From assembly GCA_000723505.1 (NCBI GenBank), contig HG934468.1, forward strand, positions 1,520,798-1,584,797: a stretch of DNA of 64,000 bases. Direction: 5' to 3'. Under the pieces are notes generated by a model that made no database searches, was not told the origin of the DNA, and saw nothing but the letters and a program-made list of their open reading frames with translations. Source of the stretch: Mucinivorans hirudinis (GTDB lineage: Bacteria; Bacteroidota; Bacteroidia; Bacteroidales; Rikenellaceae). This document shows positions 8,238 through 17,690 of this stretch, in pieces. Both the position numbers and the translations under genes were made by a program. How positions within the stretch are numbered: the stretch's first letter is position 1; every line of letters starts with the position of its first letter.

Positions 8238-8577
8238 GGATTATTTGGAGCTTCTTCGACATATTTTTGTTGAGTGCAATTACATAGAATCTGTCATAAC
8301 TAAAGATACAACTCAGTGTGATTTTCTCTCTGATGAGACACTAAAAAGAGCTGTTGTGCGAAGTTTGGAGATTATTGGCGAGGCAACAAAAAAGATACCC
8401 GCCGATGTGAAATTGAAGTGGAGAGAAATATCTTGGAAGAATATGGCAGGAATGCGAGATAGGCTTATTCACGATTATATGGGAATAAACTATTATATTG
8501 TTTGGGATGTAGCAAAAAACATCATTCCTACAATAAGAGAGCAAGTTGACGCAATAATTGAGAAAGAGACTCACTAA
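8230..8577 (+). CDS. hepT: HepT-like HEPN-domain toxin (putative RNase, DUF86)
   Basis: This is a 115-residue all-helical HEPN protein. The catalytic and modification motif Rx4HxY is complete, with R76, H81 and Y83 in RDRLIHDY. In studied members R and H cut RNA, and the Y is the residue AMPylated by MntA. The intact motifs in both genes suggest a working toxin-antitoxin pair. The gene overlaps mntA by 8 nt. An imperfect hairpin and the second mlaE 3'-end copy follow directly. RNA target and phenotype cannot be read from sequence. Confidence 0.9.
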   Translation: MYKDYLELLRHIFVECNYIESVITKDTTQCDFLSDETLKRAVVRSLEIIGEATKKIPADVKLKWREISWKNMAGMRDRLIHDYMGINYYIVWDVAKNIIPTIREQVDAIIEKETH

Positions 8578-8591
8578 AATAATGCGAATTA

Positions 8592-8633
8592 AGAAACTGT
8601 TTAAGTTTTATTTTTGGAACTTAAAGGGTTTCT
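8592..8633. repeat. Imperfect inverted repeat after hepT, likely terminator or element end
   Basis: Arms AGAAACTGTTTAAGTT (8592-8607) and AACTTAAAGGGTTTCT (8618-8633) pair at 14 of 16 positions around a 10-nt T-rich loop. It sits between hepT and the second mlaE 3'-end copy. A related AGAAACTGTCTAAA lies near 40205, upstream of the TonB receptor, so the sequence may belong to a dispersed element. Confidence 0.6.
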
Positions 8634-8636
8634 AAA

Positions 8637-8691
8637 TAGCATTGTGATACTAATTTTCAACCTGATATTGACCCACCTATTGCTGACATAG
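8637..8691 (+). repeat. Right copy of the 55-bp direct repeat (detached mlaE 3' end)
   Basis: This stretch reads as the last 18 codons and stop of an mlaE gene but has no upstream coding sequence. It differs from the intact copy by 4 bases (CTG/CTA, CAA/CAC, CTT/CTG, ACG/ACA). Clustering at silent positions suggests that both copies once evolved as coding sequence. Confidence 0.9.
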
Positions 8692-8697
8692 ATTTAA

Positions 8698-8720
8698 TGT
8701 GGGGGCTAGCCTCGCCCCTA
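8698..8720. repeat. GC-rich imperfect palindrome before mfd
   Basis: A stretch with GGGGC and GCCCC arms around TAGCCTC stands out in an AT-rich gap. It ends about 20 nt before the mfd start codon. It could be a short REP-like element or a terminator stem for the upstream module. No U-tract follows. Confidence 0.35.
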
Positions 8721-8739
8721 CTTATGCTAAGAAAAAACA

Positions 8740-11700
8740 ATGACCCACAAAGAGTTAATAGATAAAATTGAGAAAGCTGCCGCACCCGAGCAGCTTTTTG
8801 CGTCGGATGATGCCACCCTTCGTTTGAGGGGAGTGAGCGGTTCGATGCTCTCGTTTTTGGTGGCAGGAGAGTTTCGTCGCCGGGGCGGTGTGCAGGTGGT
8901 GGTGATGGAGGATAGAGATGCGGCAAGCTACTTGTATGCAGATATTTATAACATTCTCGGGCAATTTTCGGCGGCTGAGGATAAGGTGTTTTTGTTGCCC
9001 ACAGCATATAAACGCTCTATCCAGACCCAAAAAGAGGATGCCTCGGGCATAGTCCAACGCACCGCCGTCTTATCTTCACTTGGGGGAGAACAGCAGCCAC
9101 CGATTATTATTGCCACCTATCCCGAAGCCCTTGCCGAAATGGTGGTGGACAGAGTACGACTCGCAGAAAACACGCTTACAATAAACGTTGGTGATAAATT
9201 GAGTATCTCTTTTGTCGAAGAGGTGCTTGTTTCGATGAGTCTGGTAAAGGTTGATTTTGTATATGAGCCGGGGCAATATTCGGTTCGCGGGGGTATTGTC
9301 GATATTTTTTCATATTCAGCTCCCAAGCCCTATCGGATTGATTTTTTTGGCGATGAGGTGGATTCTATTAGGATTTTTAATATAAGCAACCAACTCTCGT
9401 ATGAGAAGGTAGAGAGGGTCGAAGTTATTCCAAATCTCAAAAGTGAGCAGTCGCGGGTTTCCCTAGCGGAGTACATAGGAGAGCAGGCGACTATTTGGTT
9501 CGATTCGGCAACTCGCGCTCTGCAAAAGATTGATGACCTGCGTAAAAAGCTACTCGGCGAGTTGGAAGAGCCGGCAACCATCGACCTCCACACAACAAGT
9601 GCGCGAGCTTTATTGGACGACACGAAGAGGTGGCGGTGGCGATACTTGGACAGCGACTGCCCCCGGCGGAGTTATGACGGCGAAATAGAGTTCCATACCG
9701 CACCGCAACCGGCTTTCAACAAGAATTTCGAGGCACTCGCCAAGGATATTCGCCAGGGTGAGAATAGCCATTATACAACCTATATACTCACCGAAAATCG
9801 AGCACAGATTGAGCGTCTGGAAAATATACTCTCGCAAATCGCCGGTGGCAAGACCGCCTTTGGAAGCTGTTTGCTGACAATAAGTCGCGGATTTATCTTT
9901 GCCCAAGAGAGGTTGGCACTCTACACCGACCACCAGATTTTCGACCGTCATCTTCGCTACAAGATTCACAACGAGATTGACCGCTCGGAGTCCATCACCA
10001 TTGCCGAGCTTAATGCGTTGAAAATAGGGGACTACGTGGTGCATATCGAGCACGGTGTGGGTCAGTTTGGCGGACTTGTTCGTCAGCATAGCCAGGGGAA
10101 GACCAAGGAGTTTGTAAAGCTCACCTACAAGGATGGCGACACGCTCTTTGTCAATGTCCATTCTCTGCACCGAATCAGCAAATATAAGGATAAGGAGAGT
10201 CCCGTTCCGCCCAAGGTGCACAAGCTGGGCAGCGGCGCGTGGCAACGACTCAAGAGCACGACCAAGGCAAAGATAAAAGATATAGCACGTGAGCTTATCG
10301 CCCTCTATGCCAAGCGAAAAGCCACCGAGGGGTTTGCCTTTTCGCCCGACAACTACCTGCAAACGGAGCTTGAAAGCTCCTTCATATACGAGGATACGCC
10401 CGACCAACGTTCGGCTACGGATGCCATAAAGGCGGATATGGAGCGTGCCGAACCGATGGACAGATTGGTCTGCGGTGATGTTGGCTTTGGCAAGACGGAG
10501 GTAGCGATGCGTGCCGCCTTCAAGGCGGTGTTGGATGGCAAACAAGTGGCAGTGCTTGTCCCCACAACGGTCTTGTCGCTACAACATTACCGAACCTTCA
10601 ATAAGAGATTGAGAGATTTTTCCGTAACTGTCGAAAACTTCTCGCGGGTGAAAACCACCAAACAGACCCACGAGATTCTCGACAAACTCAAAGAGGGCAA
10701 GATTGATATATTAATCGGCACTCATAAACTGCTGGGAAAGATGGTGGATTTCAAGGATTTAGGCTTGTTGATAATTGACGAAGAGCAAAAATTCGGCGTT
10801 TCGAGCAAGGAGAAGCTGCGCCACCTGAAAGCCAATGTAGATACCCTCACCCTCACCGCCACACCCATTCCGCGAACGCTCCAATTCTCACTGATGGGTG
10901 CGCGCGATATGAGCGTGATAAACACTCCGCCCCCCAACCGCCAACCTGTGGCAACGGAGGTTCACGTCTATAACGAGGACATTATCCGCGAGGCTATCGA
11001 GTACGAGATGCAGCGGGGCGGTCAGATATTCTTTGTCAATAATCGCATTGATAATATATTCAGAATCAAATCCACAATCGAGCGTCTATGCCCCAAGGCA
11101 AAGGTTGCCGTGGGACACGGGCAGATGGCTGCCACCGAGCTGGAGGAGGTGATGATGGACTTTATCTTTGGTGAGTATGATGTATTTGTGGCAACTGCGA
11201 TTATCGAGAGTGGCATCGACATACCCAATGCCAACACGATTATAATAAATAATGCCCAAAATTTCGGACTCTCCGATTTGCACCAGCTACGCGGACGGGT
11301 AGGTAGAACCAACCGCAAAGCATTCTGTTACTTGATGATACCCGGCGAAGAGGCAATCACGAGCGATGCTCATAGAAGATTGAGGGCAATCGAGGAGTTT
11401 TCTGATTTGGGCAGCGGATTCAACATCGCGATGCAGGACTTGGACATTCGCGGAGCCGGCAATGTACTGGGTGCAGAGCAGAGCGGATTTATTGCCGACA
11501 TAGGTTTCGAGACCTATCAAAAGATTATGGCAGAGGCTGTTGCCGAACTACGCGAGGAGCAGGGGCTCGAGCCCGAGGCGGCATCCATCGAGTGCCATAT
11601 CGAGAGCGAAACCACCGCCCACATTCCCGACAGCTACATCGGCAACGCCAACGAGAAGTTACGCCTCTACCGCGAGATGGACCACATCACCCGCCCCGAA

Positions 11701-12033
11701 GATATGCAGGCGTTCATCACTCGCCTCAGAGACCGCTTCGGCGAACCGCCATCGGACGTTTACGAGCTATGCGACATTATTTTGCTGCGCCACGCTGCCG
11801 CCTCTGCCGGCTTCGAGAAAGTTACTTTGAAGAACGGCATCTCGCGCCTTACCTTTGCCGCCGCCAATAATAATGCGTATTACAAAACCGCGAAGTTCCA
11901 CAGCCTTCTCAAAAAGGTGTCGGAGAATGGAAGTAAATATAAATTAGACTCGGCAGGCAATAATAAGTTGGTTTTGATAGTTAGAAGTATGAAAAATTTC
12001 GCGGCGCTCACAGAGGAGATTCAGAATCTGTAA
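8740..12033 (+). CDS. mfd: Transcription-repair coupling factor Mfd
   Basis: Mfd removes RNA polymerase stalled at DNA damage and recruits UvrA. The 1097-residue protein has the family order: UvrB-like N-terminal domains with the EPGQYSVRGGIVDIFS strand, the CarD-like RNA-polymerase-interaction domain around GDYVVHIEHGVGQFGG, and a RecG-like translocase. Walker A is GDVGFGKT at 579-586 and the DEEQ box is at 680-683. Motif VI lies in QLRGRVGR, and a C-terminal TRCF domain follows. The start lies just downstream of the inserted toxin-antitoxin region, and coaX follows after 34 nt. Confidence 0.97.
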   Translation: MTHKELIDKIEKAAAPEQLFASDDATLRLRGVSGSMLSFLVAGEFRRRGGVQVVVMEDRDAASYLYADIYNILGQFSAAEDKVFLLPTAYKRSIQTQKEDASGIVQRTAVLSSLGGEQQPPIIIATYPEALAEMVVDRVRLAENTLTINVGDKLSISFVEEVLVSMSLVKVDFVYEPGQYSVRGGIVDIFSYSAPKPYRIDFFGDEVDSIRIFNISNQLSYEKVERVEVIPNLKSEQSRVSLAEYIGEQATIWFDSATRALQKIDDLRKKLLGELEEPATIDLHTTSARALLDDTKRWRWRYLDSDCPRRSYDGEIEFHTAPQPAFNKNFEALAKDIRQGENSHYTTYILTENRAQIERLENILSQIAGGKTAFGSCLLTISRGFIFAQERLALYTDHQIFDRHLRYKIHNEIDRSESITIAELNALKIGDYVVHIEHGVGQFGGLVRQHSQGKTKEFVKLTYKDGDTLFVNVHSLHRISKYKDKESPVPPKVHKLGSGAWQRLKSTTKAKIKDIARELIALYAKRKATEGFAFSPDNYLQTELESSFIYEDTPDQRSATDAIKADMERAEPMDRLVCGDVGFGKTEVAMRAAFKAVLDGKQVAVLVPTTVLSLQHYRTFNKRLRDFSVTVENFSRVKTTKQTHEILDKLKEGKIDILIGTHKLLGKMVDFKDLGLLIIDEEQKFGVSSKEKLRHLKANVDTLTLTATPIPRTLQFSLMGARDMSVINTPPPNRQPVATEVHVYNEDIIREAIEYEMQRGGQIFFVNNRIDNIFRIKSTIERLCPKAKVAVGHGQMAATELEEVMMDFIFGEYDVFVATAIIESGIDIPNANTIIINNAQNFGLSDLHQLRGRVGRTNRKAFCYLMIPGEEAITSDAHRRLRAIEEFSDLGSGFNIAMQDLDIRGAGNVLGAEQSGFIADIGFETYQKIMAEAVAELREEQGLEPEAASIECHIESETTAHIPDSYIGNANEKLRLYREMDHITRPEDMQAFITRLRDRFGEPPSDVYELCDIILLRHAAASAGFEKVTLKNGISRLTFAAANNNAYYKTAKFHSLLKKVSENGSKYKLDSAGNNKLVLIVRSMKNFAALTEEIQNL

Positions 12034-12067
12034 GCATTGTCCCCTTCCCTCCCCCAAGTTCCCCCTT

Positions 12068-12838
12068 ATGAACCTGATAGTAGACATCGGCAACACAAAC
12101 ACGAAAGTAGCGCATTGTGACAATGGAGAGGTTATCACTTTTGATTGCTATGATGATTTCGCTGAGGAGATTTTTAATAGTTATACTGCCCAGTGTCCGG
12201 TGATTGTATCTTCGACAAAGATTCTGCCAAAAGAATTTTTACAAAGCAGGTTTGAAAAAATTCTTGTTTTTGATCACAAGACCCCCATCCCCATAAAAAA
12301 CCTCTACGACACCCCCGAAACATTGGGGATGGATAGGTTGGCAGCGGCTGTGGGTGCGTGGGAGCAAGCTCCCGAAAGCGAGATATTAATTTTTGACTTC
12401 GGCACAGCCATCACCATAGACAGAGTTTCAAAGCGGGGCGAATACCTCGGCGGAGCCATTGCGCCCGGAATGGGGATGCGCTTTGCCGCGCTTCACCATT
12501 TTACCGACAGGTTACCGTTGGTGGGAGCCGGGGAGTTAGCAGGGCAAGGGGATTCAGGGGTCTTCACAAGTAAGGTTGTTGTGGATAATAATACAAAAGC
12601 TTGTCCCCTCGCTCACCTCCTACCACCCCCAAAGAACACTACCGCCGCAATTTTGCACGGCGTGATAAAAGGCATTGAGCACGAAATTAACGGTTATATC
12701 GAAGAAATTAGCCCCGAAAAAATATTTTTTACCGGAGGGGATGCAAAATATTTTGTGAATTCGGCAAAAAAACCGATATTTGCAGATTATCACTTAGTCA
12801 TAAAAGGTTTGGACAGAATACTCAATTACAATGCGTAG
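12068..12838 (+). CDS. coaX: Type III pantothenate kinase
   Basis: CoaX phosphorylates pantothenate in the first step of coenzyme A synthesis and, unlike CoaA, is not feedback-inhibited by CoA. The protein has 256 residues. The ASKHA phosphate-binding motif DIGNTNTK is at residues 6-13, TLGMDRLAA holds the catalytic Asp region, and FDFGTAITID and GGAIAPGMGMR are typical. It overlaps the next gene, an outer-membrane protein, by 8 nt, indicating an operon that continues through the TPR gene and perhaps lptC. Confidence 0.95.
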   Translation: MNLIVDIGNTNTKVAHCDNGEVITFDCYDDFAEEIFNSYTAQCPVIVSSTKILPKEFLQSRFEKILVFDHKTPIPIKNLYDTPETLGMDRLAAAVGAWEQAPESEILIFDFGTAITIDRVSKRGEYLGGAIAPGMGMRFAALHHFTDRLPLVGAGELAGQGDSGVFTSKVVVDNNTKACPLAHLLPPPKNTTAAILHGVIKGIEHEINGYIEEISPEKIFFTGGDAKYFVNSAKKPIFADYHLVIKGLDRILNYNA

Positions 12839-14129
12839 ATTTTTTCAATTAATGGTTGTGGCTACCCTGGCGGTAGCAACAGTTCGGGCACAACGCCTCG
12901 AGAGTAGCACATTGGTATTTTCGCCATATACGATGTACGGTCTGGGTGATTTCATCACTCAGGGCACCGCCTCTTCGTTGGCGATGGGCGGTACGGGTAT
13001 CGCTCTGCGAACGCCTGCGGAGATTAACTACTCTAACCCCGCCGCCCTCAGCGCGCTCTATCAGCGTTCCGCCCTCTTTAACTTTGGGGGGAGGAGCAAT
13101 TTGACCTCAATGAAAACCGACCATATAAAGTCTAATTATAGCACCGTGGATTTCAGCGACATAGGCTTAGCCGTTCCTCTCTATCGGGGTATAGGATTGG
13201 GTTTATCATTGCAGCCGCTCACGGGAGTAGGATACAGCAGCTCGGTGGTGGGCAAGAGCCCGACCGTAGACCAGAGCGTGGGACGTACCCTCTACGAATA
13301 TACGGGCATCGGTGGAGTGTCGCAGTTTGCCGCATCGTTTGGCATTACCGTTGTCAAAGGTTTTTCGTTGGGCGTGAGTTACCAATATAATTTTGGGAGC
13401 ATCGAACGTAAATATACTGCCACAATCGTGCCGATGTTGGGTCAAAGTGTCGTCTATCGCCCTATCGTATCGAAGACTAACAGCTATATATCACACTCCT
13501 CTTTCAACTTCGGTGCACAGTATTACGTGCGGGTGGGTCGCAAAAGCACACTGGTCATAGGGGCTATATATCAGCCTAAAACCAATATGAGCAACCGACA
13601 ACAGGATATAACGTATGCGGACGGTGTCATACCTGATACCATTCGTGAGTCTAACCAAAGTCCGAGAATGATTTTGCCGTCAAAACTTGGCGCCGGAGTA
13701 TCATATGTGAACGATAAGCTGGTGATAACAGCCGAGTATAGCGAGCAGAACTTCAAGAATGCCTTTGAGGTGGATTCGCGTCAAAGGATGACCCTTGATA
13801 CCCAAAGAGACTACCGCTTCGGGATGAGCTATACCCCCAACCGCCTCAGTGTCAGCAGCGCTATGCAGCGCTGGAGCTACCGCGCCGGATTCCACTACCG
13901 CACCTCCTATATGAGTTTCAACTCACAGCCTCTGAACGACTATGGAGTCACACTAGGTGCATCCTTGCCTATGAAACGGGGTTCGATGTCCAACCTCAAC
14001 TTCGGCTTTGACTTGGGAACACGTGGCTCGACAAGAGGAGGGTTAGTCAAGGAGAACTATTTCAAAATATTTGTAGGGCTCTCCCTCTTTGGAGACGACC
14101 TGTGGTTCATCAAAACAAAATTCAATTAA
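12831..14129 (+). CDS. Predicted outer-membrane beta-barrel protein, function unknown
   Basis: The protein has 432 residues with a signal peptide of about 20 residues ending near VRA-Q. The mature part is rich in alternating hydrophobic strands with Gly, Tyr and Ser, ending in a strand with a terminal aromatic (FIKTKFN), as expected for an outer-membrane barrel. The early segment SSLAMGGTGIALRTPAEINYSNPAAL resembles the FadL/PorV-like start seen in many Bacteroidetes barrels. The gene overlaps coaX by 8 nt and precedes a periplasmic TPR protein and LptC. Its substrate is not known. Confidence 0.75.
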   Translation: MRRFFQLMVVATLAVATVRAQRLESSTLVFSPYTMYGLGDFITQGTASSLAMGGTGIALRTPAEINYSNPAALSALYQRSALFNFGGRSNLTSMKTDHIKSNYSTVDFSDIGLAVPLYRGIGLGLSLQPLTGVGYSSSVVGKSPTVDQSVGRTLYEYTGIGGVSQFAASFGITVVKGFSLGVSYQYNFGSIERKYTATIVPMLGQSVVYRPIVSKTNSYISHSSFNFGAQYYVRVGRKSTLVIGAIYQPKTNMSNRQQDITYADGVIPDTIRESNQSPRMILPSKLGAGVSYVNDKLVITAEYSEQNFKNAFEVDSRQRMTLDTQRDYRFGMSYTPNRLSVSSAMQRWSYRAGFHYRTSYMSFNSQPLNDYGVTLGASLPMKRGSMSNLNFGFDLGTRGSTRGGLVKENYFKIFVGLSLFGDDLWFIKTKFN

Positions 14130-14189
14130 TATTTTGGCTATATCAAAAGAAAATAACTATATTTGTTCCCAATAAATAATTAAACAAAG

Positions 14190-15539
14190 ATGAAAAACAG
14201 ACTTTTAGCACTGAGCATTGCAATCATTGCCGCCACAACGCTAGCCTCTGCACAAGGTATAGATTACAGCGACCCAAAGTATGCAAAATATGGTGATACG
14301 CCAGCCGAACGAGAAGCCAATATCCTAATGTACAACCGTATGGACGATGCCTTCAAAATGAAGGCTTATGATGAGGCTATCAACTATATCAATACATTGA
14401 TTGAGAGAGCTCCCAAGGCTAGTGCAAACCTCTATATTCGTGGCGCGGAGATATACCGCGGCAAACTTCAACGCTCCACCAGCAAGGTAGACCGCCTCAA
14501 ATATTTGGATAGCATAGTCATAATTATGGACAAACGTATCGAGGCTTTCGGCGACCACCCCACTCAGGGTGCTAAGGACATCAGACAAAAGAAGGCTCGT
14601 ATCTTCTATGAGTTTGCCCCTGCCGAAACTGAAAGAGCGGCAAAATACTTCAACGAAGCCATCCTAGAAGCCGGCAATGAGGTAGACCCCGAGTTGGTGG
14701 CAGTCTATTTTAATATGCTCACCGAATCCTTCAAGGTCGATATGATTACCCTAGAGGACTATATGGAGGCATACCAAAAACTTACCGAGCTGCTAAAACA
14801 AGAACCTAACGACAACACGGAGAAGGTTGTGGGTCAGGTTGAGGGTATGTTTGTTACCAGCGGTGCGGCAAATTGCGAAAATATAGAAAAACTCTTCAAG
14901 CCTAAATATGATGCCACTCCCGATGATATGGATCTTATGCGCAAGATTTTAGGTCTTTTCGACCGTGGCAAGTGTCCGGCAGGAGATTTTCAGTTGGCAG
15001 TATTGGAGAAGTACTATAAGCTAGACCCAAAACCAGAATTTGCAGCTATGTTGGCATCGGCTTATGAGAGCCGCCAGAACTACACCAAAGCTTTGGAGTA
15101 TGTTCAAATAGCAATCGAGAACGAAAAAGACTCTAAGCAGAAGGCTAATCACTTGATGCGTGCTGTTTTGGCTTACACCGGTATGGGTAACCACTCACAG
15201 GCTGCCAAACTCTGCCGCGAGGTTATAGCCATTGACGACACAAAGCCTCTTGCCTACCTAATCCTTGCCAATGCTATGGCGAGCGGCGTAAACCAAGCTT
15301 GCTCGGACTTTGAACGCGTGGCTTCCTACTGGCTCATTGTGGACGCTTATCGCAATGCCCTTAAATACTTCGAGAACGACCCTGAGCAAACCGCCACAAT
15401 CAACAAACAAATTGCAGCATACACCGCCAACTTCCCAAAACAAGAGGATATATTTATGCTGGGCTTGGAACTTGGCAATAGCTATAATGTGAACTGCGGC
15501 TGGATTTCGGGACGCACAACAATTCGCAAGAAACCGTAA
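14190..15539 (+). CDS. Exported TPR-repeat protein, function unknown
   Basis: The protein has 449 residues with a signal peptide (hydrophobic core, cleavage near ASA-Q). The rest is helical, with tetratricopeptide-like pairs such as DDAFKMKAYDEAINYINTLI and the later SRQNYTKALEYVQIAIEN and GNHSQAAKLCREVIAID. A Cys pair may form disulfides in the periplasm. It lies 60 nt after the barrel gene and 86 nt before lptC, in a run of envelope genes, so a role as an envelope scaffold is plausible but inferred. No enzymatic motif is seen. Confidence 0.75.
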   Translation: MKNRLLALSIAIIAATTLASAQGIDYSDPKYAKYGDTPAEREANILMYNRMDDAFKMKAYDEAINYINTLIERAPKASANLYIRGAEIYRGKLQRSTSKVDRLKYLDSIVIIMDKRIEAFGDHPTQGAKDIRQKKARIFYEFAPAETERAAKYFNEAILEAGNEVDPELVAVYFNMLTESFKVDMITLEDYMEAYQKLTELLKQEPNDNTEKVVGQVEGMFVTSGAANCENIEKLFKPKYDATPDDMDLMRKILGLFDRGKCPAGDFQLAVLEKYYKLDPKPEFAAMLASAYESRQNYTKALEYVQIAIENEKDSKQKANHLMRAVLAYTGMGNHSQAAKLCREVIAIDDTKPLAYLILANAMASGVNQACSDFERVASYWLIVDAYRNALKYFENDPEQTATINKQIAAYTANFPKQEDIFMLGLELGNSYNVNCGWISGRTTIRKKP

Positions 15540-15625
15540 GGAGGTTTTTTGAGGGAGGGAGGGAGAGAGTTTGCAGGAATTTGTGTACCCCTTTGCCAAA
15601 AAAAAGAATTTCCGACTTTGTCAAA

Positions 15626-16357
15626 ATGATTTTCTCTAAAAATATTATAGTGCGCAGCATAGCTCTTCTTATGGGAGCTATGCTACTTTTTTCGTGCGAT
15701 AAAGGAGATGTTGCGCTGGTGACGGTAGACCCCAAAAATAAACCGACGCAAATTAGCCGTAACCACAAACTGCTCCAATCGAAAAACGGAGTCAATGAAT
15801 TCCGAGGCGAAACCCCTCTGCTCGAAAAATACGATAATGCAGAAGAACCTTATATGGAGTTTCGCGAAGGGATTAAAATAGAGATGTTCAGCCAAGAGCA
15901 CAACCAAGAGATCGAGTCGCGAATTACGGCAGACTATGCCCACTACAATATCAACAAGGAGCTGTGGGAGGCACGCGGTAATGTGGTGGGGGTGAATGAA
16001 AAAGAGGAACGCACTGTGCTCACCGAGCAGCTCTTTTGGGACCAACGCGCCAAAAAATATTACACCAAAGAGGCTGCCACTGTAATTGACAAAGGCAATA
16101 TTTACAAGGGTGTGGGGTTGGTTACGGACGAAGATTTCAGAAACTGGGAGTTCAATCGCGCTCGCGGTCAGTTGGAGGTCGAGGAGCAGGCAAGCGACTC
16201 CACATCAATGGATTCACCCGAGCAAATGCAAGGAGGGGTGCCCCCCAAGGAGCCCGAATCTAAGCAACCCCCAACAAGGAGAAATCCTGCCCTTGAGCGC
16301 CGCCAGCCGCTAGTTAAGGATGGAGTAAACGGAGTGCCCAAAACAGTTGAACCGTAA
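15626..16357 (+). CDS. lptC: LptC-like lipopolysaccharide export lipoprotein
   Basis: LptC links the LptBFG ABC transporter to the LptA bridge in LPS export. The ATG at 15626 is chosen over the earlier in-frame one at 15581 because it begins a lipoprotein signal with lipobox LFSC (lipidated C24). The body has the LptC/OstA beta-jellyroll pattern: YMEFREGIKIEMFS, SRITADYAHYN, ELWEARGNVVGVN, LTEQLFWDQ and KYYTKEAATV. The C-terminal 50 residues are Pro/Glu/Gln-rich and look disordered. The CNNM-type gene follows after 3 nt, so they are co-transcribed. Confidence 0.88.
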   Translation: MIFSKNIIVRSIALLMGAMLLFSCDKGDVALVTVDPKNKPTQISRNHKLLQSKNGVNEFRGETPLLEKYDNAEEPYMEFREGIKIEMFSQEHNQEIESRITADYAHYNINKELWEARGNVVGVNEKEERTVLTEQLFWDQRAKKYYTKEAATVIDKGNIYKGVGLVTDEDFRNWEFNRARGQLEVEEQASDSTSMDSPEQMQGGVPPKEPESKQPPTRRNPALERRQPLVKDGVNGVPKTVEP

Positions 16358-16360
16358 CAA

Positions 16361-17599
16361 ATGGGAGAGTACATAATCATCATATTGTCGTCATTGTTGA
16401 TGTCGGCATTTTTTTCGGGGATGGAGATAGCCTACTTCTCGGCTAACCGCCTGCGTATAGAGTTAGACCGCAAACAGAGCCCCAGCTACAACTATATCAT
16501 AGAGCTGTTTCTTCGCCAACCGGGACAATATATATCCACAATATTGGTTGGCAATAACATTGCTCTGGTGGTGTACTCGCTCTTTATGAGCACTTTAATA
16601 ACGACGCTGGTGGGTAGTGAGAATTTCCTGTTGGACACTTTACTCTCTACAATCATCATCATTTTCGTTGCCGAATTTATCCCCAAGGCTGTGGTGAAGG
16701 TAAATCCGAACTTCTACCTTCGCATCTTTGCCCTGCCTATTTTCTTCTTTTTTCTGCTCTTCTACCCCTTGGCAAAGGTCGCCACACTCCTCTCTACGTT
16801 CATTCTGAAGGTTTTTGGATTGCCCCTGCGGGGCGAACCCAAAATTGTGGGATTTGGCAAGATAGACCTCGCCGCATTGGTCGAGGGGGCGGGTGAGAGC
16901 AAGGATGAGACGCCTAACGAAAATGAAATAAAGATGTTCCAAAATGCTCTGGATTTCTCCGACCTTCGCGTTCGCGACTGTATGTTGCCTCGAATTGAGA
17001 TTGAAGGCATCGAGGTGGAGGAGTCCATTGAGGAGCTTTCGCGAATAGTCATCGAGAGCCAATTTTCGCGTATTCCGGTCTACGAACACTCCATCGACAA
17101 CGTTATCGGCTATGTGAGCAGCAAGTCACTCTTCGAGAATCCGGAGAATATACGTCAGATTATGCGCCCGATAATATATGTGCCCGAGAGCGCGCCGGTG
17201 CAAAAACTGCTGGGTCAATTCACCAAAACTCATAAGTCGATGGCTATTGTTATTGACGAATTTGGCGGCACTGCCGGCTTGATAACGATTGAAGATATTT
17301 TGGAGGAGATATTCGGCAATATTGAAGATGAGCACGATACGGCAGATTTGACCGAAAAGAAAATCAGCGACAAGGAGTATATCCTCTCGGGCAGGTTAGA
17401 GATTGACTACCTCAATGCCGAGTACGGACTCGCCATAGAAGAGTCAGACGAGTATGATACTCTCGCCGGCTTGATTCTCTATAAGAGCGAAAAACTTCTT
17501 GCCGCAGGTGATGAGGTGGAAATCGGCAAATTCCGTATAAAGATTCTGAAGGCATCGAGCTCTAAAATATTGTTGGTGAGAATTATAGTTATGGAATAG
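16361..17599 (+). CDS. CNNM/CorC-HlyC family membrane protein (GldE-like)
   Basis: The protein has 412 residues. The N-terminal DUF21/CNNM membrane domain (about 1-190) has the SAFFSGMEIAYFSANRLR signature and several membrane helices. It is followed by a CBS-domain pair (about 200-320) and a C-terminal CorC_HlyC domain with DEYDTLAGLILY. Such proteins are linked to magnesium or cobalt export. The Bacteroidetes version resembles GldE, needed for gliding in Flavobacterium, although nothing here shows gliding. It starts 3 nt after lptC. Confidence 0.88.
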   Translation: MGEYIIIILSSLLMSAFFSGMEIAYFSANRLRIELDRKQSPSYNYIIELFLRQPGQYISTILVGNNIALVVYSLFMSTLITTLVGSENFLLDTLLSTIIIIFVAEFIPKAVVKVNPNFYLRIFALPIFFFFLLFYPLAKVATLLSTFILKVFGLPLRGEPKIVGFGKIDLAALVEGAGESKDETPNENEIKMFQNALDFSDLRVRDCMLPRIEIEGIEVEESIEELSRIVIESQFSRIPVYEHSIDNVIGYVSSKSLFENPENIRQIMRPIIYVPESAPVQKLLGQFTKTHKSMAIVIDEFGGTAGLITIEDILEEIFGNIEDEHDTADLTEKKISDKEYILSGRLEIDYLNAEYGLAIEESDEYDTLAGLILYKSEKLLAAGDEVEIGKFRIKILKASSSKILLVRIIVME

Positions 17600-17690
17600 T
17601 GGGGGGTGCAGTTTTGAGACTCATAACCACCGGTCACAACAGACACATAGACGAGCAGAGGATTTTTTTGCATCACATCGATAGATATTA

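Noticed and set aside
7941-8577. Treating the mntA/hepT pair as part of a larger defence island
   Set aside because: Nothing else in the neighbourhood (mlaE, mfd, coaX) is defence-related, and the inserted segment is only about 800 bp.
9610-10545. Open frame of 311 codons on the minus strand inside mfd
   Set aside because: It lies wholly within the conserved mfd coding sequence and has no family resemblance; it is an antisense by-product of codon bias.
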